IMG/VR virus record: IMGVR_UViG_3300042922_000073
Coordinates: 1-32,004 of that record
Direction: 5' to 3' (one strand)
DNA from: a virus
DNA length: 32,004 nt
Part shown: piece by piece, positions 23,344 to 30,525 of the stretch
Position numbering within the stretch: the first letter of the stretch is position 1
Layout: each line of letters starts with the position of its first letter
The notes under the pieces: model-generated
What the model saw: the letters and a program-made list of their open reading frames with translations, nothing else
The model's database searches: none
Told to the model about the DNA's origin: nothing
Program-made: the position numbers and the translations under genes

Positions 23344-23819
23344 TTAAACTCCTCTGGTACAAACAAACTCAAGTCAGGACTTTCATGGTGTTTCAACTTC
23401 AACACCTTGTTATCCTCGTCACGTCGGCAGACATAGTAAATCTCCCCTTCGTATTGCGTCTGATCAACGTAACATTCCACCCCTTTAGCCTCCAAAGCCT
23501 CTTTGCTCTCCATTGCATAGGTGTAGCTGGTTGTGAACTTTTGATCGTTATTATTGCACACACTTTCCCAACTTTTCTTTGTATCTACTTCACCAGCAAC
23601 CAGAAGGTCTTCCATGTACTCGTTAGTGTAACGTACATCAAGGAATCCATCCAACACTTGCTGCATATCTTCCGCTTCAACAGCCTCCAACAACTCCTTC
23701 GCTTCTTCGTAGACACGTTTGGCTTGATTTTTCAACTGCTGCCAATATTCGTAGTCTGTACCCATGTGAGGCATGTTACCACAGATATGGTTGAAGCGTG
23801 TAACTCGGTAGTTCGACAA
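23340..23819 (-). CDS. MazG-like nucleotide pyrophosphohydrolase
   Basis: A 159-residue protein. The N-terminal 65 residues are helical and carry the metal-binding pattern V-Y-E-E-A-K-E-L-L-E-A-V-E-A-E-D followed by L-D-G-F-L-D-V-R-Y, i.e. E-E-x-x-E...D-x-x-x-D of MazG/PRA-PH all-alpha NTP pyrophosphatases. The C-terminal part (about residues 95-159) is an extra beta-rich module (Y-Y-V-C-R-R-D-E-D-N-K-V-L). It may hydrolyse (d)NTPs or alarmones; substrate unknown. Confidence 0.72.
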   Translation of the reverse strand: MSNYRVTRFNHICGNMPHMGTDYEYWQQLKNQAKRVYEEAKELLEAVEAEDMQQVLDGFLDVRYTNEYMEDLLVAGEVDTKKSWESVCNNNDQKFTTSYTYAMESKEALEAKGVECYVDQTQYEGEIYYVCRRDEDNKVLKLKHHESPDLSLFVPEEFK

Positions 23820-23831
23820 AACTCTTTCTCC

Positions 23832-24365
23832 TTAATTCAAATATTCTTTACAGAATTCTTTTACACTAAAACTGTTCCAGTCTTCAATTGTGTATCCTAC
23901 ACTACATTCTGTAGTTTGTACATAGGGTGTTTTGTACAAGATACGTTTATGAGCATCAAACCCTTTAAGATTGTCGAGTCTGTCATCAATCATAGCAACT
24001 ACCGAATCATTCATCAAGAACTTTTCTTTCGTTGCAAGGTAGCCTTTACTAAAAGGAAAGTGCTCTTCCAACCAATAATACTTGCTTTTTGTATGTTGAC
24101 CTTTAATTGCCGAAATAAATACAATATCAAAATACTTACTCAGCGCTTCCAGTTTCTCTACAGCACCCTCAATAGGTTGAAACTGCGAATATTCAAGTGT
24201 ACGCCAGTATTCAAAAGGATCTTCTACGTGTGGGTAGTATGATCCAAAGTTGTATTCAGTCATTGGACATTTTACGTAGCCATGACGCTCAGCTAACCAC
24301 TCTCTCCAACCAACATCAGATGGACAAACAGTCAAGTCGCAGTCTACAGCAAGGATTCTACTCAT
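23832..24365 (-). CDS. HAD-superfamily 5'-nucleotidase-like phosphatase
   Basis: A 177-residue protein with HAD motif I at the N terminus, A-V-D8-C-D10-L-T (D-x-D-x-T), Ser/Thr motif II in I-V-F-I-S-A near residue 76, Lys in the K-G-Y-L-A-T-K-E-K segment, and acidic motif IV in V-A-M-I-D-D-R-L-D-N near residue 125. Size and cap region suit 5'(3')-deoxyribonucleotidase-like enzymes common in phages. It shares an ATGA overlap with the DUF3310 gene. Confidence 0.75.
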   Translation of the reverse strand: MSRILAVDCDLTVCPSDVGWREWLAERHGYVKCPMTEYNFGSYYPHVEDPFEYWRTLEYSQFQPIEGAVEKLEALSKYFDIVFISAIKGQHTKSKYYWLEEHFPFSKGYLATKEKFLMNDSVVAMIDDRLDNLKGFDAHKRILYKTPYVQTTECSVGYTIEDWNSFSVKEFCKEYLN

Positions 24366-24826
24366 TTATCCGTATACTCCATTTCAATCAGCAATTCAAG
24401 GTAGTGGATAGCCTTCTCCAAATCAGCTTTACCATTTTTCTTACGATGCCGAGTGATGTATTTTACAGCATTACCTTCAAAGTAATCTAAGCCATTTGCG
24501 TGGATATATTCAATAGGTTGAATACCACAGGACTTATAGTGATCACCGCTGATTTGTTTGTCTAGGGCAGAGACAGAGCTTTGTTCGATAACTTCTGTTA
24601 TCCCTTCTTGTTCTCCCACTAACTCAAAGTCTCTTTCGTCAATCCACATTGCCCGAATAGAGAAATCACAACCTTCTACAACATATGCTGGATATATTTC
24701 ATTAAACTCATGATCTTCAATATGTCCCAAATATTCTTTAATTGTATATACTTCCCCAAGTCTGTACCAATTGTCAGTTGCTTTAATACAGACAACTTCC
24801 TCTCCGACTTTAAATTTACCTTCCAT
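24362..24826 (-). CDS. DUF3310 protein with N-terminal SH3-like domain
   Basis: 154 residues; ATG 24826 is chosen because it follows AAGGAGAGGAAG, 32 bases after promoter 24858-24886. An upstream frame extension would include the promoter itself. The N-terminal 80 residues are beta-rich (F-K-V-G-E-E-V-V-C-I, G-E-V-Y-T-I-K-E-Y). The C-terminal 60 residues hold the DUF3310 motif: Q-I-S-G-D-H-Y, I-Q-P-I-E-Y-I, F-E-G-N-A-V-K-Y-I-T-R-H-R-K-K and K-A-I-H-Y-L-E-L-L. DUF3310 is widespread in phage metabolism modules; its activity is not settled. Confidence 0.82.
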   Translation of the reverse strand: MEGKFKVGEEVVCIKATDNWYRLGEVYTIKEYLGHIEDHEFNEIYPAYVVEGCDFSIRAMWIDERDFELVGEQEGITEVIEQSSVSALDKQISGDHYKSCGIQPIEYIHANGLDYFEGNAVKYITRHRKKNGKADLEKAIHYLELLIEMEYTDK

Positions 24827-24857
24827 CTTCCTCTCCTTAAAAATAATCTGTTGTAAT

Positions 24858-24886
24858 ATTATGAGGCATCCTTGCCGATGTGTCAA
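24858..24886 (-). promoter_or_regulatory. Sigma-70 type promoter (TTGACA-17-CATAAT)
   Basis: Minus strand: TTGACA (24881-24886), 17 nt spacer, CATAAT (24858-24863), start expected near 24851. The -35 box contains the TGA stop codon of the upstream HNH gene. It would drive the DUF3310, HAD, MazG-like, ThyX and RNR genes. Confidence 0.78.
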
Positions 24887-25356
24887 GCTGTTTGTTTAGA
24901 ATGCCTACACAGTGCTCCTAGTTGTGAATTCTTCCAATGTGGAAGCCATCGCATATTAGCTAGGTTATATCCTAAAGTGGAATCTTTTCGATCTACAGAT
25001 GGTGCAAGTCTGTTTTCATAGTTTGAATTTTCATATTCTACAAAAAGTTCATTAAATGTTGGATCATTTATAGACCAACTATAAAACTCTTCTTTGCTTA
25101 GAATCTCCAAACCTTCGTACAGATGAGCGTTCTTAGATTGCACACCGGTAACTCTTGAAAGCATATTTCTGTAAGCCCTCATAAGATAACCATTTTTAGT
25201 CTTCTCATAGAGCTTTGTACTCAAATCTCCAGAGCGTTTTCTATTCTCCCTCTGTTTAATATTTCTGCACGACCTACAAACTCTACCATGTTGTTTGGGA
25301 AATTTGCTTCTGTCTTGTTCAATACCGCAACAAATACATACCTTACTCTGCTCCAA
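24883..25356 (-). CDS. HNH homing-type endonuclease
   Basis: A 157-residue protein with an N-terminal zinc ribbon (C-I-C-C-G...C-R-S-C, residues 7-31), a basic linker, and a C-terminal HNH-like core: L-A-P-S-V-D-R-K-D-S-T-L-G-Y-N-L-A-N-M-R-W-L-P, then W-K-N-S-Q. This layout matches free-standing HNH homing endonucleases of phages. The start overlaps the end of the metallophosphoesterase gene by 14 bases. Its stop falls inside the -35 box of the next promoter, so it is tightly inserted in the operon. Confidence 0.78.
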   Translation of the reverse strand: MEQSKVCICCGIEQDRSKFPKQHGRVCRSCRNIKQRENRKRSGDLSTKLYEKTKNGYLMRAYRNMLSRVTGVQSKNAHLYEGLEILSKEEFYSWSINDPTFNELFVEYENSNYENRLAPSVDRKDSTLGYNLANMRWLPHWKNSQLGALCRHSKQTA

Positions 25357-26239
25357 TCCACCGACCCTCTGAGTTCAATCGCATTGGTTCCAATACAGGC
25401 ATAGAATCAATAATCAGCCCGGTCCCAATTATTGGACGCTTAATATTGACATTGTTATAGTTGAATGCAAGTTTCTCGTCGTCAATCAGGCAGCCGACAG
25501 ACATACCCCAAAACAACCCCGTGCTGTTGCCCCAATAATCAATTTTATATTTTTCATGAAAATGTCCACTCAAGGCATTCATGCCCATCTGTTGACTCAG
25601 CTGAATAATATTGTTTGTTTTACCATGGTGCATGTAGCATTTTTGACCATTAGGAAGATCAACCGTTAAGTCAAAACTCCACTTCCAGCCGTCATCTACG
25701 CCAAGTACATCATTGTAACTTTTAATGTAGTGTTTAGGAATACCAAAAACTTTAGCTTTACGCCAGACCAAACTGCCGTGGTTGCTTTCAAGTACATCCA
25801 TTTTAGGAAACATCTTGAACAGTTCTGCAATAATAGGTAAGGACTGTTTTAGTTCGTCTCCCGCACTTGGTAGATCTGGATCACTGTCATGGAAGCTCAA
25901 GGCATGACAATCCACCTCGTCCCCGACACAAATAACTCGTGTGGGATTATACTTTTTCTTAAGGTACGCAAGAAAAGGGATCATATCTTGATGGTGATAG
26001 GGAATGTGCATATCACTGATAATAAGAATACGACTGTTGTCCTGTTCTGCCTTATCTCCCTTACGAACAGAGTAAGTTTCTGAGGACTTCCGATTATCTA
26101 CCACAACTTGACTAAATTCTTTACGAAGATAATCACTGACAGTAGAACGAGCAACACCAATACTCTCAGCAATCTTCCTCCAGCTTTTACCAGTCTTTGC
26201 CAGATCAATTGCTTGTTGTTTCCAATTAACTTCACTCAC
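25343..26239 (-). CDS. HTH-metallophosphoesterase
   Basis: A 298-residue protein. Residues about 17-40 (K-S-W-R-K-I-A-E-S-I-G-V-A-R-S-T-V-S-D-Y) form a helix-turn-helix resembling resolvase/transposase heads. The rest is a calcineurin-like phosphoesterase: D76-M-H78, G106-D-E-V-D110, S-N153-H154, M-H-H-G-K and S-G-H-F-H. The usual G-N-H-D/E block is S-N-H-G here. Metal-dependent phosphodiesterase activity on a nucleic acid or nucleotide is likely. The HTH implies DNA targeting. It lies in the replication operon. Confidence 0.82.
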   Translation of the reverse strand: MSEVNWKQQAIDLAKTGKSWRKIAESIGVARSTVSDYLRKEFSQVVVDNRKSSETYSVRKGDKAEQDNSRILIISDMHIPYHHQDMIPFLAYLKKKYNPTRVICVGDEVDCHALSFHDSDPDLPSAGDELKQSLPIIAELFKMFPKMDVLESNHGSLVWRKAKVFGIPKHYIKSYNDVLGVDDGWKWSFDLTVDLPNGQKCYMHHGKTNNIIQLSQQMGMNALSGHFHEKYKIDYWGNSTGLFWGMSVGCLIDDEKLAFNYNNVNIKRPIIGTGLIIDSMPVLEPMRLNSEGRWIGAE

Positions 26240-26484
26240 TTCAACTTCTCCTTCAATTCCAAGACTAATGCATAAAGATCGTTCGACATATCCAAGACGG
26301 TATCTAGAATACCTTGTTTCTCGTATGCGTTATATTTATGAAACTCATCACTAATAACTTTATTTCTACTAATCCACTCCTCCAGCAACACTTCAGGCTC
26401 CACATGAAACAAAACTTGAGTCATCAGATTCTCTGAAGCTTCTTGCTGAGATTGCTTCTTAGGAAATTCAAATACAGTACCCAT
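26236..26484 (-). CDS. Small acidic helical protein, 82 aa
   Basis: 82 residues, overlapping the phosphoesterase start by four bases. A short basic/Phe start (V-F-E-F-P-K-K), then almost entirely helical and Glu-rich (V-L-L-E-E-W-I-S-R-N-K-V-I-S-D-E-F). No recognised family. Being coupled to the phosphoesterase, it may work with it. Confidence 0.65.
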   Translation of the reverse strand: MGTVFEFPKKQSQQEASENLMTQVLFHVEPEVLLEEWISRNKVISDEFHKYNAYEKQGILDTVLDMSNDLYALVLELKEKLK

Positions 26485-26486
26485 AT

Positions 26487-26672
26487 CTAATTCCTCTCTA
26501 TTTCGACAGAATAACAGCTAGGATGTTCACAGCGGTATTGCTCGAATGTATTATTAAAAGCTGCATAATCATCCGCTTGAGCATAGTCTTGCAACATATG
26601 AAACAAGGCTACTTTATCATCTGGAACCAAATACCAATGACAATCATCGTCTTGCAAGAATGTATGTTTCAT
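26487..26672 (-). CDS. Small hypothetical protein, 61 aa
   Basis: 61 residues starting at ATG 26672, which overlaps the stop of a 31-codon upstream ORF (ATGA). Composition: acidic, aromatic (H-W-Y-L-V-P-D-D-K-V-A-L-F-H-M-L-Q-D-Y) with two Cys near the end. Unknown function. Confidence 0.62.
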   Translation of the reverse strand: MKHTFLQDDDCHWYLVPDDKVALFHMLQDYAQADDYAAFNNTFEQYRCEHPSCYSVEIERN

Positions 26673-26764
26673 GAGTATAGGCCAACAGTTTGATTGAGAA
26701 AGATTGTGTAATAAACAGTAAACTCCATAAGGAGATTATACATGTTGTAGTCACTGAGCTTCAT
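26669..26764 (-). CDS. Micro-protein, 31 aa, hydrophobic
   Basis: 31 codons from ATG 26764 (SD GGAG seven bases upstream, in the end of the previous gene) to TGA 26669, overlapping the next start as ATGA. Sequence has L-L-M-E-F-T-V-Y-Y-T-I-F-L, a short membrane-like helix. It exactly fills an otherwise empty 78-bp gap. Supported by coupling and SD only. Confidence 0.45.
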   Translation of the reverse strand: MKLSDYNMYNLLMEFTVYYTIFLNQTVGLYS

Positions 26765-26954
26765 TGTATTCTCCAATCCTTTTCAAGTAGTCGGTATATG
26801 ACTCATTAGGCCACTTAGGAGGCTTGTCAAGATTCTCTTCCCACTGAGGGATCGGATACTTCTTGATCTGTCTTTCTTCTTCCAAGGCCTTCACACGACC
26901 TTCTAGCTTAGCTAGTTTAATGTGCAGAAGATTAATATCAACGTCACTACTCAC
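26751..26954 (-). CDS. Small coiled-coil protein, 67 aa
   Basis: GTG start at 26954, preceded by AAGGAGAAAGATA; a longer frame upstream of this lies within another ORF and is not supported. The N-terminal half is a coiled coil (L-A-K-L-E-G-R-V-K-A-L-E-E-E-R), the C-terminal half is Pro/Trp-rich (Y-P-I-P-Q-W-E-E-N-L-D-K-P-P-K-W-P). Function unknown. Confidence 0.62.
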   Translation of the reverse strand: MSSDVDINLLHIKLAKLEGRVKALEEERQIKKYPIPQWEENLDKPPKWPNESYTDYLKRIGEYNEAQ

Positions 26955-27063
26955 TATCTTTCTCCTTAAACACAACCACAAGTTCTGCTGTAAGTCCATC
27001 CAAGAAATATTGGTCAATTTCCATATTGTCAGGGATGATGTAGTTATCAATCCAGTATTTCAT
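26947..27063 (-). CDS. Micro-protein, 38 aa
   Basis: 38 codons from ATG 27063 (inside the end of the HNH gene) to TAG 26947, overlapping the next gene by eight bases. Sequence pattern: K-Y-W-I-D-N-Y-I-I-P-D-N, then F-L-D-G-L-T-A-E-L-V-V-V-F. It bridges the gap between the neighbouring genes and carries the SD of the next gene within its 3' end. Confidence 0.5.
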   Translation of the reverse strand: MKYWIDNYIIPDNMEIDQYFLDGLTAELVVVFKEKDSE

Positions 27064-27673
27064 CACCTCGGGTAGTGGTACTTTTAGGATTCTCATTTGT
27101 TTTCTCCTTTATCACTGCTTCTCTTACAGCATCTCTGCGTGCTTTAGGATTCTTTGCACAAGTTATGCCACGTTGTTTAAGCCAGTTGTCAATCTGTGAG
27201 ACTTTCATTTTACAAACCTTGATTACAGAACGTTCAATGACAGCTTCTTCAAAGGTAATACCCAGCTTCTCGCTCAACGTCTTACTTTGGTGATCATCCT
27301 CACACAAGATTTGAAGGTCATCAAATTTAACCATCAGAATCTTATGGAAATAATTCTCAAAGTCCTCGACCTTTGTGAAGCTGTGATTGCCTAGACGATG
27401 GTCTATTTGAACATCTGTCAGTTTGAATAGTTTACCACAAATCTCACACTCTACCAACCACTTTGTACGTGTACTGTCATCCATGTCAGGAATTGTTTTA
27501 CTGTATAGGTAGGCAAGCTTCACATCTGACTTCATCCAAGCTTGCCTAATGGCTGAACGTACAACAGATACAACATGCTTTTCTTGGGGTGAGCCATCCT
27601 CGTTGAGTTTCTTCATGAACTCTTTAAGCTTATCTTCACGCTTCTTGATGTCTGCTGCTGATGGGATTGTCAT
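27047..27673 (-). CDS. HNH nuclease-like protein
   Basis: A 208-residue protein. The N-terminal 80 residues are helical and basic. The core has C-E-I-C-G near residue 77, then V-Q-I-D-H-R (HNH first His), D-D-L-Q-I-L-C-E-D-D-H-Q-S-K-T (second Cys, Asn-equivalent region and final His), i.e. a Cys-bound HNH fold. It is followed by a basic helical tail with I-D-N-W-L-K-Q-R-G. Located next to the exonuclease gene, it may be a resident nuclease for host DNA breakdown or recombination rather than a homing enzyme. Confidence 0.72.
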   Translation of the reverse strand: MTIPSAADIKKREDKLKEFMKKLNEDGSPQEKHVVSVVRSAIRQAWMKSDVKLAYLYSKTIPDMDDSTRTKWLVECEICGKLFKLTDVQIDHRLGNHSFTKVEDFENYFHKILMVKFDDLQILCEDDHQSKTLSEKLGITFEEAVIERSVIKVCKMKVSQIDNWLKQRGITCAKNPKARRDAVREAVIKEKTNENPKSTTTRGDEILD

Positions 27674-27981
27674 TCTTCTTCGTCTTCGTTTTCAACATCT
27701 TCCCAATATTTGTCTTCATCAACCTTTTTAGAAAGATCGAATATTGCTTGGAAAGCCTGACCACCATAGTATTCCTGTAAAGCAAACATTACAAATCCAT
27801 CACGTTCGACTTCAAACTGAATACTATAGGAATATGTAGCCCCATCTCCATTCATCAGGTCATCAACCCTACCTTTCTTGTTATAAGACATCTCATCATC
27901 ACAAGCTCGGGTCCAGACGTAAGCAGTACAATCATCTGGTGTCCAAATTTCTTTTTCAAACAGCTTGTAAATGTCAGTCAT
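27670..27981 (-). CDS. Hypothetical acidic protein, 103 aa
   Basis: 103 residues, between the exonuclease and HNH genes with four- and eight-base overlaps. Aromatic, mixed alpha/beta body (Y-S-I-Q-F-E-V-E-R-D-G-F-V-M-F-A-L-Q-E-Y-Y) and a strongly acidic C terminus (E-D-V-E-N-E-D-E-E-E). Acidic tails like this often mediate contact with basic partners. Not recognised. Confidence 0.66.
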   Translation of the reverse strand: MTDIYKLFEKEIWTPDDCTAYVWTRACDDEMSYNKKGRVDDLMNGDGATYSYSIQFEVERDGFVMFALQEYYGGQAFQAIFDLSKKVDEDKYWEDVENEDEEE

Positions 27982-28972
27982 AACTTACCCCCAGTTTATC
28001 CATAACATCATATGCATTAATATTCTCACCCTCAACTTTGAGCATCCTAGCCATCATGAACATTTCGTTCAACACGTAGTCCCATGTAATGCTGATAGGC
28101 TCATTTCTCCATCCCAAAACAGCCTTTTCTTGTGGGTAAAGTAGTAGGAAAATCTCTTTAAGCTTCTCCCAAGCCTCCTTGTCTGTCTTGCATTCTACTA
28201 AGGCTTTGTAGGCTGATTTATCGCCCCATTTGATATCAGAAAAACAATTGGCTTTGTAATTATCTGTGTCATCTTGGCTGGCAACTTGGTAGTAGAAAAA
28301 CATCCTGCCCTCACCACGCACCTTACCCTTGTCGTCCAAGTACAAGTGACCAAACTTATTACAAGCTACAATCCCACGTTCCTGCTGATTTCGGTCCCAT
28401 ACATTGATTGGACAACCCCAGAAATCTTTGTCTTCGATGATAGCAAAATGAGAAGGCTTCTTATAGCATGCCATAACAACAGCGTCATCACACTCAATTG
28501 AAGTAACCACTTCAGCTTTAAACTTACGCTCAAGATAGTCTGTAACTTCATCGAGTGCAAGAGGCTTCAGCAGGTGCTCACGATCTTTGTACTTAAGAAG
28601 TGTGGAAAGTTCAACACGAAAGCTTTCACCTTTTCCCAAGAACGCCTTATGACTCTTAGCCCCGCTTGCAGCTAAATCTTTCTCAACCATCATTTTAGCT
28701 GTGTGGAGAATATTTTCTATCGGTTCTGGTCGTTGGATGTCATTGTAACTAAACTCGTCCCAAGTAAATGGGCTTGTTCTACCCTCGTTGATTTCAGCAA
28801 GTGCTCCACCATTCTTTTTACGCCAATCTCCGTAGAAGGCAGTTCTCGTTTTATATTCCTTTTCACGACCCGATGCTTTGTGTGTAACAAGAACAGAACG
28901 AGTTTCACCAGCCGCTGCTGCATGGTATTTGTACAGGTCGAGGTCAAGAACTCCCACTGTTGGTGTTTTCAT
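27974..28972 (-). CDS. FEN-like 5'-3' exonuclease (PIN fold)
   Basis: About 332 residues from ATG 28972, which has AGGAGG four bases upstream; an adjacent ATG at 28975 is too close to the SD. Acidic PIN/FEN metal-binding clusters are in order: G-V-L-D-L-D-L-Y near the N terminus, S-I-E-C-D-D-A-V-V mid-chain, I-I-E-D-K-D-F-W-G-C then D-D-T-D-N-Y-K-A-N. This is the pattern of T5/T7-type 5' nucleases that remove RNA primers or resect DNA. The flanking SSB, HNH and polymerase genes agree with a replication role. Confidence 0.78.
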   Translation of the reverse strand: MKTPTVGVLDLDLYKYHAAAAGETRSVLVTHKASGREKEYKTRTAFYGDWRKKNGGALAEINEGRTSPFTWDEFSYNDIQRPEPIENILHTAKMMVEKDLAASGAKSHKAFLGKGESFRVELSTLLKYKDREHLLKPLALDEVTDYLERKFKAEVVTSIECDDAVVMACYKKPSHFAIIEDKDFWGCPINVWDRNQQERGIVACNKFGHLYLDDKGKVRGEGRMFFYYQVASQDDTDNYKANCFSDIKWGDKSAYKALVECKTDKEAWEKLKEIFLLLYPQEKAVLGWRNEPISITWDYVLNEMFMMARMLKVEGENINAYDVMDKLGVSYD

Positions 28973-28982
28973 CATACCTCCT

Positions 28983-29007
28983 AAAAGAAAGGGAGCGTGA
29001 AGCTCCC
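28983..29007 (-). terminator. Intrinsic terminator before the exonuclease gene
   Basis: Minus strand: GGGAGC (29002-29007) / GCTCCC (28991-28996) with a 5-nt loop, then TTTCTTTT (28983-28990), immediately followed by AGGAGGT and the exonuclease start. It ends the upstream small-gene transcripts in part, or attenuates the exonuclease. Confidence 0.78.
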
Positions 29008-29020
29008 AATTCAATCTAGA

Positions 29021-29275
29021 TCAATTATTAGAATACATATCCTGCAACTCTTGCAGTTTTGTAAACTCTTCAGCTTTAGCTTTCAAGTCATCAGACTTTG
29101 CTTTAGCCTTGGCAGCTTTCATGATATCACTCACTTCTTCTTTGTCGAATCCGTCAGTGTTGTATTCTTTGTGATAAACAAATTCACCTTTAAGTTCTTT
29201 CAAATCTTCTTGAAGAGTGAGAACTTCTTGTTCCAATTGATATGCACGATCAAACAACGATTGTTTCTCTTTCAT
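29021..29275 (-). CDS. Small coiled-coil protein, 84 aa
   Basis: 84 residues, SD GGAGAAAATT. Entirely helical: heptad-like L-E-Q-E-V-L-T-L-Q-E-D-L-K-E-L-K, a central Y-N-T-D-G-F-D-K-E-E-V-S-D-I-M, then Ala/Lys-rich helix. Soluble. No family recognised. Confidence 0.7.
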   Translation of the reverse strand: MKEKQSLFDRAYQLEQEVLTLQEDLKELKGEFVYHKEYNTDGFDKEEVSDIMKAAKAKAKSDDLKAKAEEFTKLQELQDMYSNN

Positions 29276-29294
29276 AATTTTCTCCTAATTTAAA

Positions 29295-29432
29295 TTAATG
29301 GTTAAGACGTTGGATTGCAGAAGACAATGCAAGAATAAGTTCTGCGTTGTCTCGATGTACGGCATGTTGTAGTGCAGCGTATAGTTTTTGCATAGTTGCT
29401 TGATGTACACTTTCTAGTGACATGTCAGTCAT
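29295..29432 (-). CDS. Small helical protein, 45 aa
   Basis: 45 codons from ATG 29432 (SD AGGAGAAACAAA) to TAA 29295. Sequence: M-T-D-M-S-L-E-S-V-H-Q-A-T-M-Q-K-L-Y-A-A, then a helical D-N-A-E-L-I-L-A-L-S-S-A-I-Q-R-L. It fills the 171-bp gap between its neighbours and has as good an SD as they do. Confidence 0.68.
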   Translation of the reverse strand: MTDMSLESVHQATMQKLYAALQHAVHRDNAELILALSSAIQRLNH

Positions 29433-29446
29433 TTTGTTTCTCCTAA

Positions 29447-29674
29447 TTAAATTAGCCGGACACAAATATCATTCACAGCATTAACATGGATGCGAACAAC
29501 CAAGTTTTCAAGTACATCACTAAAAGCAGTTTGAGCTTTAGTCTCTAGTTCATGTACGCCTAGATTAGTTGTTGGGATCTTAACTCCAAGTGAAATCAGA
29601 CTAAAGACATAAGAAGCTACTGCGTCTTCAAGCTGATTACCACCTTTGGTCCCTACACTAAATAAGTCAGTCAT
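29447..29674 (-). CDS. Hypothetical protein, 75 aa
   Basis: 75 residues, ATG 29674 with AGGAGAG upstream. Features: F-S-V-G-T-K-G-G-N-Q-L-E-D-A-V-A, V-F-S-L-I-S-L-G-V-K-I-P, and a helical/beta C terminus V-R-I-H-V-N-A-V-N-D-I. Function unknown. Confidence 0.66.
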   Translation of the reverse strand: MTDLFSVGTKGGNQLEDAVASYVFSLISLGVKIPTTNLGVHELETKAQTAFSDVLENLVVRIHVNAVNDICVRLI

Positions 29675-29728
29675 TAATCTCTCCTAAATACTTTAGCATC
29701 CTTGCTCATAAATTCCTAAGTTGTTAGA

Positions 29729-30436
29729 TCAGAAAGGAATATCTCCGAATTGATCATCTTCTTCAGTGTAGTTCTGAGGTGTTACTACTTTAGTAGCCTT
29801 CACAGGAACCTCTTGCTTCTCCTCTTCAACAACAGGCTTCTCAACCTTCTTCACTTTGTAGCTTACCCCAAGTACATCATCTTCAACGCTATCAGCCGAA
29901 CCCTTGTTCTCATAAGGAATGTGCTCAATCACTTGAACAGTGTCCAGAGTTACAACCAACTGATTGTCTTGGTTCTTATATCCGAACAACTTTAGTGTAC
30001 AGACGGAACCATTACCAATGTTATCAGTGAAGGTGTTGCCTTCTGTGTCAATCACGTTGACAGACATTTTATTACCCTTCTTGCTGAACTCAGGCTTGGC
30101 TACAGTGAAACCAAACATACCGTCCACAACATCGTAGTTCACCTTGCCTTCCTCTACTTGCGAGGACAGTGGATACTTGATTCGACGCGGTGCCTTGCTG
30201 GTTTTATCCTTACCAACTTGCGCAAAGGTTTTGTTCAACATAACTTCATCAAGCAATTGATCCTTAGTTTCCTCACTGACAAAGGATGTCAGACTAAACT
30301 CTTTATCAGTAGATTGATACTTCAGTTTAGGATCATGTACCGCTGCGTAGAACACAGGAGTGTTCTTGATGTAGATGTTGAAAGTTTCCAGCGTACCAGA
30401 CTTCGGAAGTTGTTTAACGATAATGCTAGTAGTCAT
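29729..30436 (-). CDS. Single-stranded DNA-binding protein (gp2.5-like)
   Basis: A 235-residue protein with a beta-rich N-terminal body of about 170 residues containing V-C-T-L-K-L-F-G-Y-K-N and basic patches (K-A-P-R-R-I-K-Y-P). A disordered Lys/Glu/Val-rich linker leads to an acidic tip D-D-Q-F-G-D-I-P-F. The D-x-I-P-F end is the classic SSB C-terminal peptide that recruits replication proteins. Together with size and location near polymerase and exonuclease, this supports an SSB of the OB-fold phage type rather than bacterial Ssb. SD AGAGAGAAATAAT. Confidence 0.83.
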   Translation of the reverse strand: MTTSIIVKQLPKSGTLETFNIYIKNTPVFYAAVHDPKLKYQSTDKEFSLTSFVSEETKDQLLDEVMLNKTFAQVGKDKTSKAPRRIKYPLSSQVEEGKVNYDVVDGMFGFTVAKPEFSKKGNKMSVNVIDTEGNTFTDNIGNGSVCTLKLFGYKNQDNQLVVTLDTVQVIEHIPYENKGSADSVEDDVLGVSYKVKKVEKPVVEEEKQEVPVKATKVVTPQNYTEEDDQFGDIPF

Positions 30437-30465
30437 ATTATTTCTCTCTATTTAGTTGCGTTTAA

Positions 30466-30525
30466 TTATTTCGCGTTTATGTTGAGCTTTTGTTGCATAT
30501 CTGTCCGAAGACAAATTCTTTTCAT
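30466..30525 (-). CDS. Possible 19-aa leader-like ORF upstream of ssb
   Basis: ATG 30525 overlaps the previous stop (TGATG) and reads 19 basic residues to TAA 30466. It might be a coupled leader peptide or simply chance. Included because the 88-bp gap before ssb is otherwise empty. Confidence 0.22.
   Translation of the reverse strand: MKRICLRTDMQQKLNINAK

Noticed and set aside
23385-24242. 285-codon plus-strand open frame across the MazG-like and HAD genes
   Set aside because: Antisense shadow with Phe/Leu/Cys-rich composition and no SD; the opposite strand carries recognisable motifs.
26820-26850. TTGACA-like box in gene 26751-26954
   Set aside because: The -10 partner (TAATGA) is poor and it is in coding sequence.
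29674-29709. 11-codon ORF with an SD just upstream of gene 29447-29674
   Set aside because: Overlaps the next start as TAATG, but too short to support as a gene; may only be chance.
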